Below are positions 9,291-19,064 of a stretch of 41,560 nt of DNA, piece by piece. This DNA is from a virus: IMG/VR virus record IMGVR_UViG_3300008952_000108, positions 1 to 41,560 of that record. The stretch is one strand, 5' to 3'. The notes under the pieces are model-generated. The model did no database searches. It was not told where the DNA came from and was given only the letters and a program-made list of their open reading frames with translations. Each line of letters opens with the position of its first letter. Positions within the stretch are counted from its first letter, which is position 1. Made by a program: the position numbers and the translations under genes.

Positions 9291-9330
9291 AGTTTTTAAA
9301 TTTTTATTAAGTTATTATTATTATTACACA

Positions 9331-9651
9331 TTATTTACTAGATTCAAATATCTCACTACCAACGTCATACAGTTCACATTGCGACGCTTCATCGTTAGAC
9401 ATTTTTATTTCTGCATAATATCCTCTTAATGCAGATGTGTTACCTCTATTATCTTTACTAAATAATATAAAATCATTCGCTGTAGGTCTAGTAGTTGTAC
9501 CACCTATAAATGTTGTTATAGCTGTAGGCGTAACAGCTGATACAGCTCCCATTTCAGTTATATTTGTTGTTCCACTTGTTTGATAATATGATGTATCACC
9601 AATTTGAACTGAATCATTAACATGTGGAAAAGTCATTGTTATATAAGGCAT
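9331..9651 (-). CDS. Small beta-rich virion protein of unknown function
   Basis: A 106-residue protein starting MPYITMTFPHVNDSVQIGDT. Its second half reads as a conserved small domain (NDFILFSKDNRGNTSALRGYYAEIKM) ending near the C-terminus in ELYDVGSEIFESSK. I recognise the general pattern from small proteins that sit behind the large tail/stabilisation gene in uncultured marine phages, but no function is known to me. It follows that gene by 9 bases and precedes the ejection-type protein by 40 bases, so it is probably co-transcribed and virion-associated. There is no membrane segment or catalytic motif. Confidence 0.7.
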   Translation of the reverse strand: MPYITMTFPHVNDSVQIGDTSYYQTSGTTNITEMGAVSAVTPTAITTFIGGTTTRPTANDFILFSKDNRGNTSALRGYYAEIKMSNDEASQCELYDVGSEIFESSK

Positions 9652-9660
9652 AATTATCTA

Positions 9661-12600
9661 TTAAGGTTCATTATCTAATTCTACTTGCACATTTATCTCA
9701 GCGTTTGATGATGCTGAAACTACTTCATCAAAATCTCCAGCCCATGTATATGTTAATTCTTGACTAGCACCACTACCTGATAAAGTACCTTTAGTTATTG
9801 ATAAACCATCAACACAAGCTGTACCAGAATCTGTATTTCCAGGACCAGGAGTTATAGACAATGTTATTTGACTAGCAGTATTTCCATAGAAATTACCATA
9901 TATAGTACCTGTTCCAGTTAACGCTGTATTATTAGCAACACCAATATCAACTAATTTACTATTTGTTCTACTGTATGTACCATCATTATAAGTTCCCTTA
10001 GCTACATTAATAAATCCACCAAGAGCTCCTGTTGCTGATGCCACCCACATTATTTGTCCACCACTACTACCACCAGAAGCAAGACTTATAAAATTATCTA
10101 ATTGTAAAGAAGATGTTGTGCTTGCTGATCCATATTTATCCACATAAACGTTACCAACAATTGATATTGTTTTAGGAGATGGTGAATTATCTACGGTCAC
10201 ACTTGTAAGCTCATAATCCCAATCCATTTCATTACTATCGTAATTTGTAAAATCTTCAAGTTCTGGATCTCTATCTTTTGTTATATTACTAGTGGCTGTA
10301 CCAGTTATTGTTAAAGGTACTTTAAAGAAACTAGATGATTCTACAGGAAAACCTAAAGCTGTATAAGTAGATGTCACATTACTTGATGTAACTGTAATAC
10401 CTGTTCCAGAAGCTGTTAAGGTTAATGTAGTATCAGCATATTGATATATATAAAAAGGATTCTGTACTAAACCTGGCGTTGAATTATCATACACACTACC
10501 GGTTATAGTAACTGTATCTTTTAATCTTGTAAAGTGTGCATCTAAATTTGCTGCAGTTTTATCTTCTTCATCTATATATAAAATAGTAGCACTTTGTGGA
10601 ACCTGATTATTTGCTTTTACTATTCCTTGTGTAGGATCTGAGTCTGCTGTATTTTGGCTCCAATCATATGTTTTATCTGTAAAATCACTATAAATTACCC
10701 CATTATTATCATATAATGAAACTAATAAATCATCACCGCCTGGATATGTGCTTAATGGTGATAATCCACCAGTTGCGTTTTGAACTGTTAATTTCCAATA
10801 TCCTGTACCATCAACAACATCTGTAACTTCGTATTCCCAATACTTAGAAGTATCAGCAACTCTTGCTATTCTTATTTTACCAAGAACATCAGGGAATGTT
10901 GTTGGTGAAACAGGGGTTATTGTTATGTAATATTTTTTAGATACAGTTGTTTCATAAAATGCTAAAGGAACTGTATAAACACCTTGTGCATCAACAGTTA
11001 AGTTTGTAGCTGTGCTTGACCAAGCACTACCAGTCCAATATTCTGAGAATGTTATTGTGGTACTACTAATATTTTGAGCTGATGATAACGTTACTGTAGT
11101 TCCATCAACATTTGAAACTGTTACAGTTCCACTAACACCAGTTCCAGTAACAAGCATACCATTTCTTATATCATTGTTAGCAGCTGATAAAGTTAATGTT
11201 ACACTCGATCCAGACGTACTAGCAGTTGATGTTGTATGATTTTTAAATGTAAATGTAGACGTACTAGGTTTACCATATATTTTAACATTTTTAGTACTTT
11301 CAAATCTATTAACTGTTGTTAATCCTTCTACGTTATATCCACTTATTTTATTATCTTCCGCGTAAGCATCTGTTGTAGACTTGGCATTCCATACTATAAT
11401 ATTGTCATTTGTGTTAGTAGCAGGGAATTTATATTTTATGGTATATATTCTTTTATCAACATCACTAATTAATTTTCCACCAGATCCTATAGTCATAGTT
11501 GATCCAGAATCATCATAATCTTGAAAAGTAATAGTGTAATAACTTTCTGGATTAGTATCTTCAACTCTTATTTCTGGTTTATCAGTTATTGAAGAGAATA
11601 TATATCCAGCGTCTAGGTTAAATTCTATAGTAACAACTTGAAGATCTTGTTCATATTCTCCAGGTAAACCACTTCTATCTGAGTGTTTTTCTGCAATAGC
11701 ATTACCAGTACCTGACCAAACTTTTGTTACTGTTATATTATCATCTGTATTATATATTAAATCTAAATCATTTAATAGATATTTTTTAGTAACAGCATCT
11801 CCAGTAACAGCTAAATTAATAGTTAAATCATTATTTGGCATGTTAACACCGTCAGCGAAATTAATAGTTGCTATAACATTATCTCCACTTTGAGCAAATG
11901 CAACACTATCAACATATGTTCCAGTTGATCCAACACTTAAATCTCCTGCGGTTAATGTACTACCAGTATCTGGAGTTATAGTCATGGTTGTAGTAGATTT
12001 AGTACTATGTATCTCTGTGGTAGGTGTTACATCAAAACTGTAAGCATCAACGCTTGCTTGAGCTATACCAGTTAAATTAATCGTTACGGTTTGATCATCA
12101 GGTGTTGTATCACCTGTCATTGCTGAATACTGACCTATACCTTGCACACTAAATTCTTGACTATCTAAATTACCAAGTGTTGTAGCGTCTCCTTTAATAT
12201 GATTATAATATCTATTTTCTTTCTTTATAAACTCTTTTATAAATCCAGATTGAGCATCTGTTGTTATAGAATTACAATACCAACCTGGAGTATCAGTACT
12301 AGTAGGATTAGCGTAATCATTACCAGTATCATAATTGTTAGTGTATATTTTAGATCTAGAACCACTATAGTTTATTGTTTTAAATCCTTTTATTGTTTCT
12401 GGTATATCATTAATCAATAATATTACAGAAGATTCATAATATTTTGAAGCATCATTTTGTCCTGCAGAAATATCATAAAATCTATTTCTACTTTCATTTG
12501 TATGAACCCATAAATTACCATTTTTAAACGAATAGTATTTATTGTTTAAAGAAACAGCTGCTTCTGGTATAAATGATTTAAAGCTCGGAAAACCGTTTAC

Positions 12601-15600
12601 CTTCTCATCGTAAGACACTGTTTGATTATTTAAAGTTAAATTATATAAACCCTTACTATCATCGTAACTACCTAATATTAAAGTAGATTCAGGTAAGGTA
12701 TCTTTAAAATAATCTTTCATACCATTATCAGATATAGGAGTTAATCCATCTCTTGATAATCTTAATATTGCACCTCTATTTTTATCAGCAAAATAAACTC
12801 TAAAAGCATATGACGCAAATGATTCTGGGTTTGTACTAATACCATATTCACCAACGTAAGGAATAGCTTGTCCTAATACTCTATTTGTAGCTGTTAATTG
12901 TGGATTACCACTTGCTTCATATAAAGCATCTTTATTTGCTAATACTTTTAAACATTTATCTTCACATAATACAACTAAATCAGTGTTTCTAGCATGTAGT
13001 TTCTGAATACTACCGTAATGTGGATTAAGATCTTTCGTTATTGATTCACCTGCTATAAATTGATTTAATCTATTTACACCACTTGTAGAATTAAATAAAC
13101 CAGAATATATTAAACCATTTTTCTTTCTATCTTCTTTATACTGTTCTGCTAATACAGTAGAAACTTTAACACCTTTATCTATTCTAATAGCGTTATAATC
13201 ATCTCTTATTCTATCAGATTCTACACCATTACCAAATGAAAAGCAATTATGAAATGGTAATGTATGTAATGTACCATGCGCTGATATTGGATATGTATTA
13301 CCTGTTTCGTAATATAAATCCATGTCTATAGCTTCTTTAGGTTCTGTTTCCCAAATAGCAGGATTGTCAGATGTTATAGTTTCATTATTACTATCTATTA
13401 CTTTTTCTACTATTTGTATTTCATCAATTTTATCACTACCAAATGTAAAACTATCTTCATAAGGAGTTTTATTTAACTCATGTTCAAACTCTATTTTATA
13501 TTCTCTTCTTTTACTACTACCTAATCTTTTTCGTTTAAAGTTACCACATCTTCTATATTGATAATCTATAGTACAACCAACAACTACATAAACCTCACTA
13601 GTATTATTACTAGTTGAACCTTTAAATCTAAATTTTGTACCAGCTTGAGATAATGATTTCAACCAAGAGTTTATAGTATCTGATTTATCATGTTTTTTCT
13701 TTGGTGAACCACTTGGCGCTCCAGTCCAATATATTCTCATAAACTTACTACCCATTTTAGGGTGACCGTTGTTCGCTGATGTTATATATCTACAATCATG
13801 AGTACTACTTTGCCCAGTGTCATACCAAGAAGCTTCTTGATCACCATCACCAGGACCACTATTTTGAGAATTAGCATATACTGGTCTACTATTAGATATA
13901 CCCCATTCAGCTTGTACATCTGGATATGTTTCTATAATATTAGTATCAAAAGCAGCATCTCTATTTATTTTAACAAAAAATCTACCGTAAAACTCTGGTT
14001 TTCTTTTAAATTTTTCTTCAAAAAGTGTTATAGTTATAGGATCTCCATCAGATAATCCATCTAACATAGTTTCACCTTCTTTTAAAGGTTCATCAATACT
14101 AACCGAGTAAATATGATCATCATCGTCTTTTTCTCCAGTATAACCACCAGCTACAATATCATATTTTTCAGTTTTGTTTGCACCTACTGTTATTTGTATT
14201 AAACAATCTGATGTGAATCCAGCAGCAAATGTTGGAGTATTTAATGGATCTGGTCCAAGAAATTTAAATGTTGTACTACCTATTTGTGGTGCGTTAGAAG
14301 AATGTACTTTACAATTAGCTGCTCCTATAGATTTTTTAATTAACTTAATAAAATCTGGAGCTTCGTTTGATATATCCAAAACCTTATATCTTGCTGGAAC
14401 ACCAACAAAAACATCAGAATCATGCTGTTTCTTTAATATTAAATAAGTATCTTCTTGTACTTTATTTCTTTCTGACGAAGGAAAACTTAACCAAGCATTA
14501 CCATCTTCAGATAGATAATATCTATCCATAGCTAAATTATAATACTCATTAGAAGTTTCTTTAATATAATACTTAAAGTGTGTTGCCCAACTAGGCGGAG
14601 TATTACTTAACTGAACGCTTAAGTTATTTACTGTTTCAGCATATGTTTTACTTGTTTGTTTAGATGCTCCTGAACTAGTAAAAACTGGAGTTTGTCTATT
14701 ATATTCATCTATATAAACAACACCAGCTTGGTATGTTCTAAGAGATTTAACAGATAATTCAGGATCTTTAACTGTTGTTATAGGAGCTTGATTTACTACT
14801 AATGCAATTTCTGGTTGATTAAAGTGAGGTACGTTATAATTTTGTAAGTAATTAGCATATATCAATCTATTAGCCGTAACCTCTTGAGCTAATGCTTGTC
14901 TAGGAACATTATCCCATGGACGAAGCATTTGATTTGACTCTACAACTTTACCTATAATTTCAGATTCCAATTTGTATGTTGTAGGAACTACACCATCAGT
15001 TTCTTTTAAAGTATCAACAACGTATATTAATTGATTATTTGATTCTTTATATAGTATATCTATTTCATCAACATCTACAGGTGTTGTATCTGTTATATTA
15101 ATCTCTAAGTTTCTTAAATTATTTATCATACCAACGTTATAACCATCAGATGATAAGTATTCAAACGAGGTAGGTTTAAATGCTAATTCACTAAATGGAG
15201 AAAACGTAGAATATTCACCACTAGTATATTTCCATCTATAACCAAACCTAACCATTTTCTTTTCAAACAACACACCCTCTTCACTTAGTAAAGCCTCCCA
15301 TACTAATGGTTGATAAGGAACACTAACTGGTATACTTTGTATTATAGCCGCACACGTTGAACCACTATTTGTAACATTTGTTAACCTTACTTTTATTTCA
15401 TAATTTGTTTGTGATGCTTGTTCTTCGTAAGTCGCTGTGAGAGTTATAATATCACCAACTTGAAAATTTGGTTGAGGCACGAAGTTTAAACTAACTGCAG
15501 TTCCAGCAGCTATTCCATCTCCATCTACAGTAGCAAACATTGAAGCTATAGAGTTAGTAACCACAACTGGATTATCTCCTGTACCATTACCACCTCTAGT

Positions 15601-16248
15601 TGAGGTAGCCATATTTAATGTAGGTGCTGTGATTGGAGCTCGCTTAGCAACAGTTATATGTTTCTCTTCAAAAGCAGAGGCAGCAGCTAAATCTGGAGCT
15701 AATATTTTTTTACCAGTATATTTACTATGTGTTGTAAAGTTAGCAGCACAACCTGATTTAAAAACATCAATATCTATTTTCTTTGGTTCTGTTTTATTAT
15801 CTGTCCACAATAACATGCCTTCAACAACATTTATACCTGTGATATAATCCGTTGAAGTCCAATTTAATATATTAGCTGTATCAACTAATACTGGTGATAT
15901 AATACCTTTAATATCATCATATTCAGCAATACAATCAGATTCGTCTGATGTTATAAACCAATATATTCTATCATTTTCATTATTTAACTTTGATCCAATA
16001 CAAACAGCGTTGGTTAAACCAAAGCTATCAGTTGACCAATTAGAAGTTATTGTCTGAGTATTCGAGTTATATGTTTTACCAACTATTTGAGTTGTGCCTC
16101 TAACATTTTGAATAGTACCCACGTCATCGCCTTCAGAAGTAGAAATCTCTATATTCTGTGCGTCTCTATATTCTCCATTAGGTACTATTCTTTCATCCAG
16201 GTCTTTGTTCATTTTACCTGCACGAAAATGATGTTTTAATTCTGGCAT
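9661..16248 (-). CDS. Giant tail stabilisation / muzzle-type protein
   Basis: A 2195-residue protein. Its N-terminus (MPELKHHFRAGKMNKDLDER, then NGEYRDAQNIEISTSEGDD) is characteristic of the phage 'packaged DNA stabilisation' family (P22 gp10-like), which closes the portal channel and carries the tail tip. In crAss-like and marine phages, long relatives form the tail hub or muzzle. The first ~1300 residues are beta-propeller-like and tyrosine-rich. From about residue 1350 onward the sequence becomes a string of Ser/Thr-rich beta-sandwich-like segments (for example TMTITPDTGSTLTAGDLSVG), resembling Ig-like or BIG-type surface domains. At over four times the size of P22 gp10 (472 residues), it probably also serves as a host-contact or decoration structure. 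It follows the connector genes with 3-base spacing. The family call is firm for the N-terminus; the C-terminal role is inferred. Confidence 0.8.
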   Translation of the reverse strand: MPELKHHFRAGKMNKDLDERIVPNGEYRDAQNIEISTSEGDDVGTIQNVRGTTQIVGKTYNSNTQTITSNWSTDSFGLTNAVCIGSKLNNENDRIYWFITSDESDCIAEYDDIKGIISPVLVDTANILNWTSTDYITGINVVEGMLLWTDNKTEPKKIDIDVFKSGCAANFTTHSKYTGKKILAPDLAAASAFEEKHITVAKRAPITAPTLNMATSTRGGNGTGDNPVVVTNSIASMFATVDGDGIAAGTAVSLNFVPQPNFQVGDIITLTATYEEQASQTNYEIKVRLTNVTNSGSTCAAIIQSIPVSVPYQPLVWEALLSEEGVLFEKKMVRFGYRWKYTSGEYSTFSPFSELAFKPTSFEYLSSDGYNVGMINNLRNLEINITDTTPVDVDEIDILYKESNNQLIYVVDTLKETDGVVPTTYKLESEIIGKVVESNQMLRPWDNVPRQALAQEVTANRLIYANYLQNYNVPHFNQPEIALVVNQAPITTVKDPELSVKSLRTYQAGVVYIDEYNRQTPVFTSSGASKQTSKTYAETVNNLSVQLSNTPPSWATHFKYYIKETSNEYYNLAMDRYYLSEDGNAWLSFPSSERNKVQEDTYLILKKQHDSDVFVGVPARYKVLDISNEAPDFIKLIKKSIGAANCKVHSSNAPQIGSTTFKFLGPDPLNTPTFAAGFTSDCLIQITVGANKTEKYDIVAGGYTGEKDDDDHIYSVSIDEPLKEGETMLDGLSDGDPITITLFEEKFKRKPEFYGRFFVKINRDAAFDTNIIETYPDVQAEWGISNSRPVYANSQNSGPGDGDQEASWYDTGQSSTHDCRYITSANNGHPKMGSKFMRIYWTGAPSGSPKKKHDKSDTINSWLKSLSQAGTKFRFKGSTSNNTSEVYVVVGCTIDYQYRRCGNFKRKRLGSSKRREYKIEFEHELNKTPYEDSFTFGSDKIDEIQIVEKVIDSNNETITSDNPAIWETEPKEAIDMDLYYETGNTYPISAHGTLHTLPFHNCFSFGNGVESDRIRDDYNAIRIDKGVKVSTVLAEQYKEDRKKNGLIYSGLFNSTSGVNRLNQFIAGESITKDLNPHYGSIQKLHARNTDLVVLCEDKCLKVLANKDALYEASGNPQLTATNRVLGQAIPYVGEYGISTNPESFASYAFRVYFADKNRGAILRLSRDGLTPISDNGMKDYFKDTLPESTLILGSYDDSKGLYNLTLNNQTVSYDEKVNGFPSFKSFIPEAAVSLNNKYYSFKNGNLWVHTNESRNRFYDISAGQNDASKYYESSVILLINDIPETIKGFKTINYSGSRSKIYTNNYDTGNDYANPTSTDTPGWYCNSITTDAQSGFIKEFIKKENRYYNHIKGDATTLGNLDSQEFSVQGIGQYSAMTGDTTPDDQTVTINLTGIAQASVDAYSFDVTPTTEIHSTKSTTTMTITPDTGSTLTAGDLSVGSTGTYVDSVAFAQSGDNVIATINFADGVNMPNNDLTINLAVTGDAVTKKYLLNDLDLIYNTDDNITVTKVWSGTGNAIAEKHSDRSGLPGEYEQDLQVVTIEFNLDAGYIFSSITDKPEIRVEDTNPESYYTITFQDYDDSGSTMTIGSGGKLISDVDKRIYTIKYKFPATNTNDNIIVWNAKSTTDAYAEDNKISGYNVEGLTTVNRFESTKNVKIYGKPSTSTFTFKNHTTSTASTSGSSVTLTLSAANNDIRNGMLVTGTGVSGTVTVSNVDGTTVTLSSAQNISSTTITFSEYWTGSAWSSTATNLTVDAQGVYTVPLAFYETTVSKKYYITITPVSPTTFPDVLGKIRIARVADTSKYWEYEVTDVVDGTGYWKLTVQNATGGLSPLSTYPGGDDLLVSLYDNNGVIYSDFTDKTYDWSQNTADSDPTQGIVKANNQVPQSATILYIDEEDKTAANLDAHFTRLKDTVTITGSVYDNSTPGLVQNPFYIYQYADTTLTLTASGTGITVTSSNVTSTYTALGFPVESSSFFKVPLTITGTATSNITKDRDPELEDFTNYDSNEMDWDYELTSVTVDNSPSPKTISIVGNVYVDKYGSASTTSSLQLDNFISLASGGSSGGQIMWVASATGALGGFINVAKGTYNDGTYSRTNSKLVDIGVANNTALTGTGTIYGNFYGNTASQITLSITPGPGNTDSGTACVDGLSITKGTLSGSGASQELTYTWAGDFDEVVSASSNAEINVQVELDNEP

Positions 16249-16251
16249 ATC

Positions 16252-17433
16252 TTAGTGTTTTATGTGCTTAGATTTACCTCTCATTATTTGAGCTAGTTCT
16301 TCAGATTTATAATTACTTAATCTTAATTTAGCTTTTCTCATTTCAGCAAATCTCTCTTTTTTAAATCTTGCTACAAGATACTCTGGTGTGTTTATTCTAG
16401 TTGCTAAAATAGCATGAGCTATCCATTTATATACCGCTTCCTCAGCAAATTTATGTACTTGCATTTCAGCATCAGTACCTAGTGTATCACTTATATATTT
16501 TAAAGTTATTGTTTTACCACTTAATGATCCACTAAAGTAAATACGACCTCTAGCATCATCTATATAAAATAAACCATTAGCAGAAGCGTTTTCTGGTTCA
16601 ATACCATATCTACCACCTAACCAAAAGGTTCTATCTATATCATCATGCTCTTCATTTATATTATCATTTAAGACATTTGGATCTTCAGCGTTTTTATATT
16701 TTTCCCATGTATCTGAATCTTGTTGTGTAAGTAGACTACCATCACTATCAAATAAATAATCGTAATCATCATTTTGTAATAACGATGTAGGATTACTAGT
16801 TTTTCTTGCTGGCAATAATATTCTTTCTACACCATCACTATCCATATAAGAAATTTTTACATAGTTAACATAATCTTGTGGTAATACCATTGTTAATGAT
16901 GGTGGTATTTCTATTTCTTGTGATTTCTCAGATCTTAATGTGTCATAACTTAATTCAGCAATACATCTTTGTGCATGAAAAAATAAATCAGCTCTTTTAA
17001 CTTTATGTATTAATTTATCTAATCCTACATAAGCTATTATAAAGTTATTAATTAAATCTTGAATACCTATATATTGATAAGTACCATATTGTTCTGTTGC
17101 GTTTAATTCTACTAATGTTATAACTAAACCAACTTTAGGCGCTCCGTTTGTTTCTTGTACAGTTGTGTTTATACCTGAATTTGTAAAAACAAGATTATAA
17201 GAGTTATCAACAGTTGTATCATTAGGATCAGTACCATTATAACTATAATTACTTGTTGATATTTCTATATTATCAATAAATACTCGTATCTCAGTTTGTT
17301 GTGTAGGTCTTGTAGGAAAATCAATAGCAGCTACATTAAATGATACTGTTCCAGATCCACCTGTTCCATCTCCTGTCCAACTTTTACTTTGGTTGTAATA
17401 CGATTGTTGTGTTGTTGTTCCTAGTAATCCCAT
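16252..17433 (-). CDS. Connector / ring-like tail protein with N-terminal beta domain
   Basis: A 393-residue protein. Residues ~1-115 form a Gly/Ser/Thr-rich beta domain (SWTGDGTGGSGTVSF). Residues ~120-393 are a conserved core (YQYIGIQDLINNFIIAYVG, then RADLFFHAQRCIAELSYDTL, then LPQDYVNYVKISY) that I recognise from marine podovirus-like and crAss-like structural modules, where it sits between the portal/capsid genes and the stabilisation protein. A role as a ring or tail-hub adaptor fits this position. The C-terminus is basic (KLRLSNYKSEELAQIMRGK). It is spaced 3 bases from each neighbour, consistent with translation as one operon. I have no direct structural motif to assign it to a particular ring. 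Confidence 0.7.
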   Translation of the reverse strand: MGLLGTTTQQSYYNQSKSWTGDGTGGSGTVSFNVAAIDFPTRPTQQTEIRVFIDNIEISTSNYSYNGTDPNDTTVDNSYNLVFTNSGINTTVQETNGAPKVGLVITLVELNATEQYGTYQYIGIQDLINNFIIAYVGLDKLIHKVKRADLFFHAQRCIAELSYDTLRSEKSQEIEIPPSLTMVLPQDYVNYVKISYMDSDGVERILLPARKTSNPTSLLQNDDYDYLFDSDGSLLTQQDSDTWEKYKNAEDPNVLNDNINEEHDDIDRTFWLGGRYGIEPENASANGLFYIDDARGRIYFSGSLSGKTITLKYISDTLGTDAEMQVHKFAEEAVYKWIAHAILATRINTPEYLVARFKKERFAEMRKAKLRLSNYKSEELAQIMRGKSKHIKH

Positions 17434-17436
17434 TTA

Positions 17437-18171
17437 TTATACTTTTTCTTGTTGTTTATCTTGTACTTCTTCTTGATTAGCTATGCTATAAACATCTTGT
17501 TGTTTAATAACTACTCCAGCTAATTCTAATATCTTTACTACTAAGTTTGATTCTTCAGACATATGTAATTCAAAATTAGTACTATTATTAGCATTATATA
17601 AAGCTTCATCTAATACTGTGGTATAAGCCCACTCTACTGTACTAGGTCTAGATATAAAATTACAAACTACACCCGACGTTATAGTAGTCGGATATAACTG
17701 TACTTGTCTATCATTATCTCCTGTTAGGCCAGTAGCTCTAACGTATACAGGTCTGTTAATTGTTGGTTCGGTTAAAGGTGAGTTTAATATATGATGTATA
17801 TCGTTCTGAGGAATTTTTTCTATCTCTAAGTATTTATTATTACATAGATAATATAATTCACCCATACGATAGTAACCGTCAGGTAGCATGAATAGTCCGT
17901 TTTCGACTGTAGCATCTTGTAATGCTATTGCTATTCTATATTTTTCAAAAATATCTATTTTTTCTTCTATTAAATCTATCATGTCAGAATACGTAGTATC
18001 ATTTCCTGGTTTTGCTCTGAATTGATCTAAGTCATAAAAATATTGTTCAAATATTTCCATCTGCGCTTGATTAGCTAATAGATTAAATTCTTGAGGTGTT
18101 ATATAACCTCTTTGCTCTTTATTTGCTATTGCTAGTACTCTTTGATATACTGTGTCTACGTTAACTGCCAT
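17437..18171 (-). CDS. Head-tail connector / ring protein
   Basis: A 244-residue protein beginning MAVNVDTVYQRVLAIANKEQ, followed by RGYITPQEFNLLANQAQMEI. This N-terminus is typical of the small helical head-tail connector placed after the capsid gene in crAss-like and related marine phages. The remainder contains a mixed alpha/beta part (DGYYRMGELYYLCNNKYLEI) and a Gln/Lys-rich tail (EEVQDKQQEKV). It precedes the larger ring-like protein by 3 bases. Its job would be to dock onto the portal and extend the channel. The family resemblance is good; the exact ring position is inferred from order alone. Confidence 0.7.
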   Translation of the reverse strand: MAVNVDTVYQRVLAIANKEQRGYITPQEFNLLANQAQMEIFEQYFYDLDQFRAKPGNDTTYSDMIDLIEEKIDIFEKYRIAIALQDATVENGLFMLPDGYYRMGELYYLCNNKYLEIEKIPQNDIHHILNSPLTEPTINRPVYVRATGLTGDNDRQVQLYPTTITSGVVCNFISRPSTVEWAYTTVLDEALYNANNSTNFELHMSEESNLVVKILELAGVVIKQQDVYSIANQEEVQDKQQEKV

Positions 18172-18231
18172 ATTTTATTTATTTATAGTAAGTAACCACC
18201 TCATAGAGATGGTCACCTCTATAAGTGATTA

Positions 18232-18972
18232 TTATAATCTTTTTTCAATAGCTTTAACTACTTCTAAACCGTCATCGGTTTTAAACCAAGCAGATATAGC
18301 TGAGTATGGGTGTTCTTCAAAAGGAACTTCAAATAATTTTCTACCATTACTTGCCCATTGGAATGATCTGTTATCTGGTGCTAACTTTATAATATTTGCT
18401 TCAACAGCTTTTATTGCAAAGTTTCTTAAATGAACATCATCATCTTGCATTAATCTTAAAAATAATTCAGATCTATGTCTAGCAAATAATAAAATATCTC
18501 TTTGTATTTCTTTCGAAGTCATTTGAGATACAGCATTGCCATATTCTACCCTTAAAACAGCTTCAGCTTCTTCTACTGATAATTGTTTAGCTGCAATTAA
18601 TGCGTCAACTTCTAAGTTTATAACATCAAGTTGATCTGTTGCTATCACTTGTGCATCATGCTCATAATACATTTTATCTTTAAGCGGATGATAAAGTGAT
18701 AATAGTTTTTGTAGGTTCTGCATTCTTGAAGGAACAAATAATGATCCGTTTCTAAATACAATCCTACCAAGTGTTATTTGACCTTTTTGCTCATCAACAA
18801 ATGGTGAATTTTGATTTGTTGCATATCTTAATTCTCTTTGTTGTTGCATTTCTTCGTCCCACCAAAGCAAAGGTCTTTTCCTTGAGTGTCTCCCTGGTAC
18901 AGTAAATACCAAAGGTTGTTTAATTCCAGATAGAATATATGTTCTATCTTTAATTGTCCATGTTGTTTCCAT
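18232..18972 (-). CDS. Capsid-associated protein of unknown function
   Basis: A 246-residue protein starting at ATG 18972 (METTWTIKDRTYILSGIKQP), the first gene after the terminator that follows the major capsid gene. It has a basic N-terminal patch (GRHSRKRPLLWW) and helical, charged central and C-terminal parts; no membrane segments or catalytic motifs are seen. Related proteins occur directly after the capsid gene in marine crAss-like or podovirus-like genomes, which suggests a head-auxiliary or head-completion role, but no function is established that I know of. An alternative ORF starting a little further upstream in another frame is not supported because it crosses the terminator. Confidence 0.65.
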   Translation of the reverse strand: METTWTIKDRTYILSGIKQPLVFTVPGRHSRKRPLLWWDEEMQQQRELRYATNQNSPFVDEQKGQITLGRIVFRNGSLFVPSRMQNLQKLLSLYHPLKDKMYYEHDAQVIATDQLDVINLEVDALIAAKQLSVEEAEAVLRVEYGNAVSQMTSKEIQRDILLFARHRSELFLRLMQDDDVHLRNFAIKAVEANIIKLAPDNRSFQWASNGRKLFEVPFEEHPYSAISAWFKTDDGLEVVKAIEKRL

Positions 18973-19002
18973 AATATAATATAATTAAAAAATTTGTAAA
19001 AA

Positions 19003-19047
19003 TAAAGACCTGGAGGTACCACTTATGATACCTCCAAAATGTCTTTA
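19003..19047 (-). terminator. Intrinsic terminator after the major capsid gene
   Basis: A two-part hairpin is seen: an inner 8-bp stem (19011-19018 with 19029-19036, TGGAGGTA/TACCTCCA), a 10-base loop, and an outer 7-bp stem (19003-19009 with 19041-19047, TAAAGAC/GTCTTTA) separated by a small asymmetric bulge. On the minus strand it is followed at once by TTTTTACAAATTTTTT. This is a canonical rho-independent terminator placed between the capsid gene stop and the next start. It would let capsid mRNA be made in excess over the tail genes. Confidence 0.85.
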
Positions 19048-19064
19048 ATTATTTAGATGATTGA

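Noticed and set aside
18203-18222. Small hairpin (6 bp plus a wobble) between two structural genes
   Set aside because: No T tract follows, the stem is short, and a competing pairing exists, so it is not a convincing terminator or switch.
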